A DNA stretch of 13,826 nt from assembly GCA_035577685.1 (NCBI GenBank), contig DATLVC010000428.1:1-13826 (forward strand), read 5' to 3'. Source of the DNA: CAIYRG01 sp035577685. Lineage in GTDB: Bacteria > Pseudomonadota > Alphaproteobacteria > Micropepsales > Micropepsaceae. The first letter of the stretch is position 1, and each line of letters opens with the position of its first letter. Positions 7,233 to 13,315 of the stretch are shown piece by piece. Under the pieces are notes generated by a model that saw only the letters and a program-made list of their open reading frames with translations, was not told where the DNA came from and searched no databases. A program made the translations under genes and the position numbers.

Positions 7233-7961
7233 TTACGCGCCCTTCGCCATCATCAGCGAGCGCGCCCGCCGCTCGAAAATCTCTGTCTGCATGCGGATCA
7301 GCCAGAGCCACACGAACAGCATCGTATAGCCAAGCATCATGACGAAGAGCGGCATCAGGAAGCTTTTATCGATGGTGGGTCCGCCGGGGCGGATGATGCT
7401 CGCCGGCTGATGCAGCGTGTTCCACCAATCCACCGAGAAATGAATGATCGGCACGTCGGCCGCGCCCACCAGCGACAGGATCGCGGCCGCCTTTGCGGCG
7501 CGCACCGGATCGTCGATCGCATTCCACAGAGCGATGTATCCAAGATAGATGAAGAATAGGATCAATTCGGATACGAGCCGCGCATCGCCCCATTGCCAAT
7601 AGGTGCCCCACATTGGCCGGCCCCAGAGCGAACCGGTGAGCAGCGCCAATGCGGTGAAGGCCGCCCCCAAAGGCGCTGCCGACTTCGCCGCCACATCGGC
7701 GAGCGGGTGCCGGAAGACGAGCCCGACCAGCGAAGCGCCCGCCATCACGCCATAGATCATGATGCCCATATAGGCGGCAGGCACATGCACGAACATGATC
7801 TTGACGCTCTGGCCCTGCTGATAATCGGGCGGCGTCGCGAGCAGCGCCCAATAGAAGCCGACACCCAGCAAAACGACTGCAAGGGCGCACACCCAAGGCG
7901 CGATCGCATTGGAGAAATCCAGGAAACGTTTGGGATTGGCGAGAAAGGTAATCATGGCCAC
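7233..7961 (-). CDS. ccmC: Haem exporter/haem-handling protein CcmC
   Basis: Polytopic inner-membrane protein of System I cytochrome c maturation that presents haem to CcmE on the periplasmic side. The 242-residue product has about six membrane spans, the tryptophan-rich WWD-type segment WGRPMWGTYWQWGDARL (113-129), and two conserved haem-ligand histidines: His59 in FVHVPAAY and His184 in WWNTLHQPAS. The start is taken as GTG 7961, with GGAGGG about 9 nt upstream; an ATG two codons later is an alternative that changes little. It follows ccmB by 32 nt and precedes ccmD by 3 nt. Size and motifs match the family fully. Confidence 0.96.
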   Translation of the reverse strand: MAMITFLANPKRFLDFSNAIAPWVCALAVVLLGVGFYWALLATPPDYQQGQSVKIMFVHVPAAYMGIMIYGVMAGASLVGLVFRHPLADVAAKSAAPLGAAFTALALLTGSLWGRPMWGTYWQWGDARLVSELILFFIYLGYIALWNAIDDPVRAAKAAAILSLVGAADVPIIHFSVDWWNTLHQPASIIRPGGPTIDKSFLMPLFVMMLGYTMLFVWLWLIRMQTEIFERRARSLMMAKGA

Positions 7962-7993
7962 CTACATAAGCCCTCCCTGCAAGATTGTCGAAA

Positions 7994-8659
7994 TCAGCCG
8001 CCGAGATTGAGGCGGACGGCCGCGGCAGCCGCGAACGGCGACAGTCCCACCGCCGCAACGGAAAATGCCGCCAGAAAAAGAAACGCACCGCGCCCTGTCC
8101 CGTCGATGGCATCCATTACCGCGCCTGCGCCGAAGATCAGTGCCGGGGTAATCAGGGGCAACACGATGAGTGCGAGGATCAGCCCGCCACGGCGGATGGA
8201 GAGCGTGAGGGCCGCACCAATGGCCCCTACGCCCGAGAGCGCCGGCGTCCCGATGATCAACGAACCGATCAGCGCCAGATAACCAGGCGGCGGCAGATTG
8301 AGCAGAAGGCCAAGCACCGGCGAGAGCACCACCAGCGGCAATCCCGTGGTCAACCAATGGGCCAGAATCTTGGCCGTCGACGCCCATTCCAAACTCAGCG
8401 GCGACAGCGACAGCACATCGAGGCTGCCGTCCTCGAAATCGGCCTGGAACAGACGATCGAGCGAAAGCAAGGCCGCCAGCGCCGCCGACACCCACAGCAC
8501 GCCGCCCGCGATCCGGCCGAGCAGCACCAGATCGGCGCCCACCCCAAAGGGCACCAGCGCCGAAACCAGCGCAAAAAACGCGGCCGCAAGGCTCGCCCCG
8601 CCGCCGGCACGGAACGCCAGGCGCATGTCGCGCATCAGAAGGGCTCGAAATGCGGTCAT
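7994..8659 (-). CDS. ccmB: Haem exporter ABC permease CcmB
   Basis: Membrane subunit of the CcmAB ABC transporter, which with CcmC and CcmD drives release of holo-CcmE during cytochrome c maturation. The 221 residues carry about six hydrophobic spans (near 20-40, 45-65, 98-120, 127-150, 158-180 and 190-215) and the conserved cytoplasmic stretch DRLFQADFEDGSLD (68-81) expected of CcmB. Length equals the usual value of about 220. The ATG overlaps the ccmA stop by 4 nt (ATGA), so stoichiometry with the ATPase is probably set by translational coupling. Nothing unusual in the protein. Confidence 0.95.
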   Translation of the reverse strand: MTAFRALLMRDMRLAFRAGGGASLAAAFFALVSALVPFGVGADLVLLGRIAGGVLWVSAALAALLSLDRLFQADFEDGSLDVLSLSPLSLEWASTAKILAHWLTTGLPLVVLSPVLGLLLNLPPPGYLALIGSLIIGTPALSGVGAIGAALTLSIRRGGLILALIVLPLITPALIFGAGAVMDAIDGTGRGAFLFLAAFSVAAVGLSPFAAAAAVRLNLGG

Positions 8660-9279
8660 GCGGCGCCCAGAAAAAAACGGGTCGCGTCCAGGCCGAGCGT
8701 CTCATGTGTCGCTATAATCGCGATGCCGCCATCGTCGCAATGTTCGCCGATGAGCTGGGCCGCAAGCCGCCGCCCCGCCGCATCGAGCGAGGAGAGCGGC
8801 TCGTCCAGCAGCCACAGCGGGCGGTTGGAGAGGATCAGCCGCGCGAGGCCCAGACGTTTGCGCTGTCCGGCCGAGAGATATTGCGCCGGCAAATCAGAGA
8901 GGCGCTTCAAGCCGACGTGATCGAGGACCCCTAGGACGTCGATGCGCGCGCCGTAAAGCGCGGCGAAGAATTTGGCGTTCTCAAGCACCGTAAGCTGCGC
9001 CTTGACTCCGTCATTGTGGCCGATCCAGCCGGTGAGCTTGCCGCGTTCTTCGGAATCGGTCACCGCATAGCCGGCACTCATCTGCATACGGACATCGCCG
9101 CTAGCCGGCGGCAGGAAGCCCGCAAGAATGCGCAGGGCGGAGCTCTTTCCCGCGCCATTGGGACCTTCCAGCGTCAGCACCTGCCCCGTCGCGGCGGCAA
9201 AACTGACGTCGCGGAAAATGCGCCGCGCGCCCCGCTCGCAGGTGAGGTTCTGCACTTCGACAAGGGAAAGGACAGCCAT
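8656..9279 (-). CDS. ccmA: Haem exporter ABC ATPase CcmA
   Basis: ATP-binding subunit of the CcmABCD complex; ATP hydrolysis releases haem-charged CcmE. The 207-residue single-domain ATPase has Walker A GPNGAGKS (39-46), signature LSAGQ (135-139), Walker B LWLLDEP (155-161) and the switch histidine in ATHE (His192). WIGHNDGVKAQLTVLENAKF (85-104) is a good CcmA-specific segment. Start ATG 9279 is preceded by GAGGAAG at a good distance. It is the first ccm gene. Only 12 nt separate its start from a 113-bp palindromic element, so its promoter must lie inside or beyond that element, or the cluster is read through from phaAB. Confidence 0.96.
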   Translation of the reverse strand: MAVLSLVEVQNLTCERGARRIFRDVSFAAATGQVLTLEGPNGAGKSSALRILAGFLPPASGDVRMQMSAGYAVTDSEERGKLTGWIGHNDGVKAQLTVLENAKFFAALYGARIDVLGVLDHVGLKRLSDLPAQYLSAGQRKRLGLARLILSNRPLWLLDEPLSSLDAAGRRLAAQLIGEHCDDGGIAIIATHETLGLDATRFFLGAA

Positions 9280-9291
9280 TCACTTCCTCAG

Positions 9292-9404
9292 TGTCATGGC
9301 CCGCTTTTGCGGGCCATCCAGGCGATGAAAACTCTTTCGCCGCGCGGACGCGCGGCAGCTGGGTGGCCCGGTTCCTTCGATACGCTCAGGACCGGGCCAT
9401 GACA
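9292..9404. repeat. 113-bp palindromic extragenic element with 12-bp terminal inverted repeats (REP/MITE-like)
   Basis: The element is bounded by TGTCATGGCCCG (9292-9303) and its exact complement CGGGCCATGACA (9393-9404). Inside are three hairpins. One is a perfect 9-bp stem at 9296-9304/9309-9317 with a TTTT loop. The second is a 6-bp GC stem at 9340-9345/9350-9355. The third is a 12-bp stem with one bulged T at 9364-9376/9388-9399 whose loop region reads TTCGATACGCTC. This architecture resembles dispersed palindromic elements of many proteobacterial genomes. No flanking target-site duplication is evident and no transposase is nearby. It lies downstream of phaB and directly upstream of ccmA. 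Confidence 0.7.
9296..9317 (-). terminator. Possible transcription terminator for phaAB within the palindromic element
   Basis: The perfect 9-bp GC-rich stem (ATGGCCCGC pairing with GCGGGCCAT) lies about 140 bp beyond the phaB stop in the direction of phaAB transcription and could halt RNA polymerase. It lacks a trailing U-run on the minus strand, so termination would be weak or factor-assisted. If it did terminate fully, ccmA would need a promoter in the remaining few bases, which argues against complete termination. Confidence 0.2.
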
Positions 9405-9454
9405 ATTAAGGAAAGCGGCAGAAAGAGGCAAATCGGAAAACGACCGCGCTCCAC

Positions 9455-10177
9455 TCAATACATATGCTGGCCGCCATTGATGGACAGGGTCGATCCGGTA
9501 ACAAACCCCGCGCCGTCTGCGACCAGGAAGGCGACCCCACGGGCAATCTCTTCGGCCTTGCCCAGCCGTCCCACCGGGATGCGGGCCACAATCTTCTCCA
9601 GCACATTGGCCGGGACCGCCGACACCATGTCGGTGTCGATATAGCCGGGCGCAATCGCGTTCACGGTGATGCCCTTGGCGGCACCTTCCTGGGCCAGTGC
9701 CTTGGTGAAGCCGTGGATGCCCGATTTAGCAGCTGCGTAATTGACCTGGCCATACTGGCCGGCCTGACCATTGATCGAACCGATATTGACGATGCGGCCA
9801 AAATTCTTGGTCAGCATCCCCTCCCACACCGCTTTGCACATGTTGAAGCAGCCCCCGAGATTGGTGTCGAGCACCTGATCCCAATTGGCGCGGCTCATCT
9901 TGCGCATGGTCCCGTCGCGGGTGATGCCGGCATTGTTGACCAGGATTTCCACCGGACCGAATTCGCCTTCGATTGCGGCTACCGCCGTGACGCAGGCCTC
10001 CAGATCGGACACATCCCATTTGCGCGCCACGATGCCGGTTTCAGCTGTGAAGCTTTGTGCCTTGGCATCATCGCTGCCGTAATTGGCGATGACGGTGCAG
10101 CCCGCATCCTTGAGCGCAATCGAGACCGCGCGGCCGATGCCGCGTGTTCCCCCGGTAACTACTGCAACGCGTGACAT
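9455..10177 (-). CDS. phaB: Acetoacetyl-CoA reductase PhaB
   Basis: NADPH-dependent short-chain dehydrogenase that reduces acetoacetyl-CoA to (R)-3-hydroxybutyryl-CoA, the monomer for polyhydroxybutyrate. The 240-residue product has the cofactor motif TGGTRGIGR (8-16), NNAGITRD (81-88), and the catalytic triad Ser134 (NIGSINGQ), Tyr147 and Lys151 (NYAAAKSG) with the spacing of characterised PhaB. The SINGQAGQYGQVNY stretch and the short C-terminus are more like PhaB than FabG, and its pairing with phaA supports this. A strong AGGAGGA lies 4 nt upstream of the ATG. It follows phaA by 12 nt as the second gene of a two-gene unit. A FabG-type role is the main alternative. Confidence 0.94.
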   Translation of the reverse strand: MSRVAVVTGGTRGIGRAVSIALKDAGCTVIANYGSDDAKAQSFTAETGIVARKWDVSDLEACVTAVAAIEGEFGPVEILVNNAGITRDGTMRKMSRANWDQVLDTNLGGCFNMCKAVWEGMLTKNFGRIVNIGSINGQAGQYGQVNYAAAKSGIHGFTKALAQEGAAKGITVNAIAPGYIDTDMVSAVPANVLEKIVARIPVGRLGKAEEIARGVAFLVADGAGFVTGSTLSINGGQHMY

Positions 10178-10189
10178 GATTCCTCCTGG

Positions 10190-11362
10190 TTAACGCTCGA
10201 CACAGACGGCGATGCCCATGCCGCCACCAATGCACATGGTGGCAATACCCTTTTTCGCATTCCGGCGGCCCATCTCATAGAGCAAGGTGACGAGAATGCG
10301 CCCTCCCGAGGCGCCGATGGGATGGCCGATCGCGATGGCGCCCCCATTCACGTTCACTTTTGCGGTATCCCAGCCGAGGCTATTGTTGACCGCACAGGCC
10401 TGGGCGGCAAAGGCCTCATTGGATTCGATCAGATCGAGATCGGATGCATTCCAGCCGGCCTTTTTCAGCGCCATACGCGAGGCCGGAATGGGCCCGGTCC
10501 CCATGAGCTTGGGATCGACGCCGGCGCTGGCCCACGAGACGATGCGCGCTAGCGGGGTGATGCCGCGAGCGCTCGCATCTTTCGCGCTCATCAACACGAG
10601 CGCAGCCGCGCCGTCGTTGAGGCCGGATGCGTTGGCCGCCGTCACCGTGCCGTCCTTGGCGAAGGCAGGGCGCAGCGCCGACACGGATTCATAGGTCACG
10701 CCGTCGCGGATATATTCGTCATTCTCGATGATCTTCACGCCTTTGCGTTCGGTGACGGTCACCGGCACGATCTCGTCCTTGAAGCGTCCGGCCTTGCGCG
10801 CGGCTTCGGCCTTGTTCTGGGATGCCACCGCGAAGCGGTCCTGGGCTTCTCGCGTGATCTGGAATTCGCGCGCCACATTCTCGGCTGTAATTCCCATATG
10901 GATATTGTGGAACGCGTCGGTCAGACCGTCCTTGATCATGGTATCGACGAATTCGAGCGAACCCATCTTCTGACCATTGCGCAAATGCGCCGCATGGGGG
11001 GCCATGCTCATGGATTCCTGGCCGCCGGCCACGATGATCGCGGCATCACCGTTGCGTATGGCCTGGTAACCGAGCGCCACAGCCCGCAGGCCCGAGCCGC
11101 ATAATTGGTTCACCAGATAGGCCGGCGTCTCGACCGGGATGCCTGCCTTCATGGAGGCTTGGCGGCCGGGGTTCTGACCCTGCGCGGCCGTCAGGATCTG
11201 CCCGAGGATCACCTCCGAGACTTCTCCAGGGGCGACGTTCGCGCGCTCCAGGGCCGCCTTTATGGCAACCGTCCCCAGATCATGGGCAGGCACATTGGCA
11301 AAAACGCCGGCGAACGAGCCCACGGGCGTGCGGGCACCGGAAGCAATGACGACATCAGTCAT
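10190..11362 (-). CDS. phaA: Acetyl-CoA C-acetyltransferase (beta-ketothiolase) PhaA
   Basis: Condenses two acetyl-CoA to acetoacetyl-CoA, the first step of polyhydroxybutyrate synthesis, and is reversible for its breakdown. The 390 residues carry all biosynthetic thiolase landmarks: nucleophile Cys88 in NQLCGSGLRAV, His347 in GGAIAIGHPIGASG, and Cys377 in TMCIGGGMGIA. These are one position off the well-studied Zoogloea enzyme. NEAFAAQ and the SMSMAPH region are also present. The start at ATG 11362 has AAAGG about 9 nt upstream. It begins the phaAB unit and is divergent from phaR across a 206-bp regulatory gap, the arrangement known from rhizobia. The polymerase gene phaC is not in this window. 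Confidence 0.96.
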   Translation of the reverse strand: MTDVVIASGARTPVGSFAGVFANVPAHDLGTVAIKAALERANVAPGEVSEVILGQILTAAQGQNPGRQASMKAGIPVETPAYLVNQLCGSGLRAVALGYQAIRNGDAAIIVAGGQESMSMAPHAAHLRNGQKMGSLEFVDTMIKDGLTDAFHNIHMGITAENVAREFQITREAQDRFAVASQNKAEAARKAGRFKDEIVPVTVTERKGVKIIENDEYIRDGVTYESVSALRPAFAKDGTVTAANASGLNDGAAALVLMSAKDASARGITPLARIVSWASAGVDPKLMGTGPIPASRMALKKAGWNASDLDLIESNEAFAAQACAVNNSLGWDTAKVNVNGGAIAIGHPIGASGGRILVTLLYEMGRRNAKKGIATMCIGGGMGIAVCVER

Positions 11363-11568
11363 GGGAACAGGCCTTTGTTTGCAGCGCGGCTATTCATGCG
11401 CTGTCGGCAGCGAGGGGTAAACCAAAAAGCAAATAATGCTGCAATGCGGTAAATTAAATAATGCTGCAATGCGGTAAAGAGTCCTGGACAGAAGCGCCCC
11501 TTCGGTGCTGTGTTACACAGAAGAGGGAACAATTTGGGGCAAGCCCAGAAGAACGTTGAGGAACCCGC
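11363..11568. promoter_or_regulatory. Shared divergent control region of phaAB and phaR
   Basis: This 206-bp gap between oppositely transcribed phaA and phaR is markedly AT-rich at its centre. It contains a 23-bp tandem duplication (listed separately) and several inverted repeats: CAGCGC/GCGCTG at 11382-11387 and 11398-11403; CGCTG/CAGCG at 11399-11403 and 11408-11412; and CTGTG/CACAG at 11508-11512 and 11516-11520. I could not assign -35/-10 boxes with confidence for either gene. Control of both genes by PhaR is inferred from family knowledge and layout. Confidence 0.55.
11431..11478. repeat. Tandem 23-bp direct repeat (2 copies, 25-bp period), candidate PhaR operators
   Basis: Copies at 11431-11453 and 11456-11478 are identical over 23 bp and separated by TT. 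Each has the core TGCTGCAATGCGGT, with the triplet TGC three times, flanked by AAATAA and AAA. PhaR of other alphaproteobacteria is known to bind TGC-rich sites at phaP and phaR promoters. The pair is centred almost midway between the phaA and phaR start codons, roughly 90 bp from each. Confidence 0.6.
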
Positions 11569-12213
11569 TTGAGCGAAACACAGAGCGGGGCGCCGGGTCC
11601 GATCATCATAAAAAAATACGCGAACCGGCGCCTCTACAACACGCAGACATCGAGCTACGTCACGCTCGATCATCTTTGCGAGATGGTGAAGGAAGGCGTT
11701 GAATTCGAGGTGCACGATGCGCGCACCGGCGAAGACATCACGCGCCAAGTGCTCGCGCAGATCATCTTCGACGAGGAGAACAAGGGCCAGCATCTCCTGC
11801 CCATCCAGTTTCTGCGCCAGCTCATCCGCTTCTACGGCGACAGTCTTCAATCCTTCGTGCCGTCCTATCTCGAAATGAGCATGGAGAGCTTCACCAAGAG
11901 CCAGCAGGAGATGCGGGAGAAATTCGCCGACGCTCTCGGTGGCAAGCTGGGCTACAAGGATTTCGAACAGATGACGCGGCAGAACATCCAAATGTTCGAG
12001 CGCGCGATGAAAATGTTCACGCCGTTCGGCGGCATAAGCGGCTGGGGCGGCGACAAAGACGCGCCCAATCCGTTTGCGGCATTCGGCGGCATGAGCGCCA
12101 AGCCCACCGCGTCATCGCCGCCTTCGCCGCCGCGCGAGGACGAGATCCGCGAACTCAAAGATCAGATCGCCGCCATGCGTCAGCAGATCGCCGATCTGGC
12201 CCAGCGGAAATAA
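11569..12213 (+). CDS. phaR: Polyhydroxyalkanoate synthesis repressor PhaR
   Basis: DNA-binding regulator that also binds PHA; when granules accumulate it leaves its operators and derepresses phasin and its own gene. The 214-residue product opens with the hallmark IIIKKYANRRLYNTQTSSYVTL (12-33) of the PHB/PHA accumulation regulator DNA-binding domain (to about 72). The PHB_acc domain (about 75-115, LPIQFLRQLIRFYGDSLQSFVP) follows, then a linker rich in Gly, Pro and Phe (150-188). A C-terminal helix EIRELKDQIAAMRQQIADL (192-210) looks like a coiled coil for oligomerisation. The start is TTG at 11569 with GAGGA about 7 nt upstream; the frame fits the family N-terminus. A rare start codon may keep the level low. 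Divergent from phaAB. Confidence 0.95.
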   Translation: MSETQSGAPGPIIIKKYANRRLYNTQTSSYVTLDHLCEMVKEGVEFEVHDARTGEDITRQVLAQIIFDEENKGQHLLPIQFLRQLIRFYGDSLQSFVPSYLEMSMESFTKSQQEMREKFADALGGKLGYKDFEQMTRQNIQMFERAMKMFTPFGGISGWGGDKDAPNPFAAFGGMSAKPTASSPPSPPREDEIRELKDQIAAMRQQIADLAQRK

Positions 12214-12479
12214 GAGAAAAACTTCCCTTAGGGTTCGACGCACCAGAGTCGCGCTTTTGGATTCGCTGCGGCAAGTCGTTCCGTCGGAAGACGGCCGAGA
12301 GAAATAGCGGGCAAGAAATTCAACTATCGCGCGGGCGGCCATCATAATTCGCAGGGCGTCGTCGGCGAAGAGCGACGGCGGCGCGATTTCTAAGATTCGA
12401 CACGCCTCGGACAAGATTCGTATCCAATTTTGTAATAGCCTGATCTTCAGGCTAGCCAAGGCGCGCAGGGGCGGTGCGC
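12214..12479. other. Intergenic region after phaR, no gene supported
   Basis: These 266 bp separate phaR from the first secreted-protein gene. A minus-strand open frame at 12112-12459 runs deep into phaR and looks like a shadow. Near the right end, AGCCTGA (12437-12443) and TCAGGCT (12447-12453) form a perfect 7-bp inverted repeat with a TCT loop, 26 bp before the next ATG and just after an AT-rich patch (CCAATTTTGTAATAG). This may mark the promoter/leader of the downstream genes. No clear terminator for phaR was seen. Confidence 0.5.
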
Positions 12480-13232
12480 ATGAAGTCCCTTCTTGGGTTC
12501 GCTGTTTTTACGATCGCTGCCGGGCTGCTTTGTCTCGTGAGACCGGCCATCGCGGCACCTGCCGATGCAACTATTCCCTTTGTGGGATGCAAATCGGACG
12601 GCCAAACCGGCCCGCGCGATGCGCCGACCGGAGCCGGTAAGACGTTTCCAATCGACGGGCGCATCGCGCAACAGCTCGCTTTCTATAAAGCTGAGACCGG
12701 ACAAGGCGTTCTGGGTCCGCGCGACTGGCATTGTTTCGGGCTCTATGGCTCGAACGGTTCCATCCTGATCATTGCCCCAGAGCCGCTCGACGGTGCCGAA
12801 TTGCTGGCTCGTCCCTCTGCGATTGCGGGCCCGGCGATTCAGGCGACCGAAAGTTACGGCGATACGTCGGGACGCTTTGCGGTGGCGCGCATCGCCGCGC
12901 GCGTGTTTCCCGCGCAGAAGGATTTTGTCCAACGAATTATCGACGAAGGGATTGAACCGGCGAAGGATTTTCCGGCCGGTCCCTATCCTGGCGATCGCTT
13001 GAACTATCGAAGCAGCCAGGTGGTGGAGTACCTGACGCCGTCCAATACCGAAGGGCTCGGGACCACTAGCCGGTTGCAGCAAAGTGGCGATCCCATCAGC
13101 GGCGTCGCGATTTTGCTCGATTCAACGCCGAACCTGCTGCATGTGGCGGTACGGCTGCCATCCAGCATGAGCGCGCTTGCGCCCGCCATCGTTCGGCAAG
13201 CCGAACAAGACGCTTCGAGTCGGCAGCCATGA
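12480..13232 (+). CDS. Exported protein of unknown function (250 residues)
   Basis: The product begins with a clear Sec-type signal peptide (MKSLLGFAVFTIAAGLLCLV, then RPAIA, cleavage likely near residue 25 before APADA). The mature part has only two cysteines, Cys37 in PFVGCKSDGQTGP and Cys85 in RDWHCFGLYGSNG, which could pair as a disulfide. No enzyme motif, repeat or further membrane span is visible; the overall look is a globular periplasmic or secreted protein. ATG 12480 is preferred over an in-frame GTG at 12474 because AGGGG lies about 8 nt before the ATG and too close to the GTG. The stop overlaps an ATG of the next frame, but the next gene probably starts later. I do not recognise a named family and assign no function. 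Confidence 0.8.
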   Translation: MKSLLGFAVFTIAAGLLCLVRPAIAAPADATIPFVGCKSDGQTGPRDAPTGAGKTFPIDGRIAQQLAFYKAETGQGVLGPRDWHCFGLYGSNGSILIIAPEPLDGAELLARPSAIAGPAIQATESYGDTSGRFAVARIAARVFPAQKDFVQRIIDEGIEPAKDFPAGPYPGDRLNYRSSQVVEYLTPSNTEGLGTTSRLQQSGDPISGVAILLDSTPNLLHVAVRLPSSMSALAPAIVRQAEQDASSRQP

Positions 13233-13315
13233 AAATCCTTCACAGAATTTTTTGCGCGGACGATAGCAACCGCTCGCGACGCTGCCGTAATCTTATCGCG
13301 TGGGGAGGCACGGTC

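Noticed and set aside
7985..8920. Plus-strand 311-residue open frame opposite ccmA and ccmB
   Set aside because: Extremely Arg/Gln/His-rich composition typical of the complement of GC-rich membrane-protein genes; ccmA and ccmB motifs on the other strand are unambiguous.
9464..10174. Plus-strand 236-residue open frame opposite phaB
   Set aside because: It is the antisense of a complete PhaB with its full catalytic triad; no recognisable domain of its own.
11508..11520. CTGTGTTACACAG as a specific operator
   Set aside because: Only a 5-bp stem around a 3-nt centre, single copy; nothing ties it to a given regulator.
12112..12459. Minus-strand 115-residue open frame in the gap after phaR
   Set aside because: It overlaps about 100 bp of phaR, ends in a poly-Arg run made by the complement of a Ser/Pro-rich stretch, and has no ribosome site or motif.
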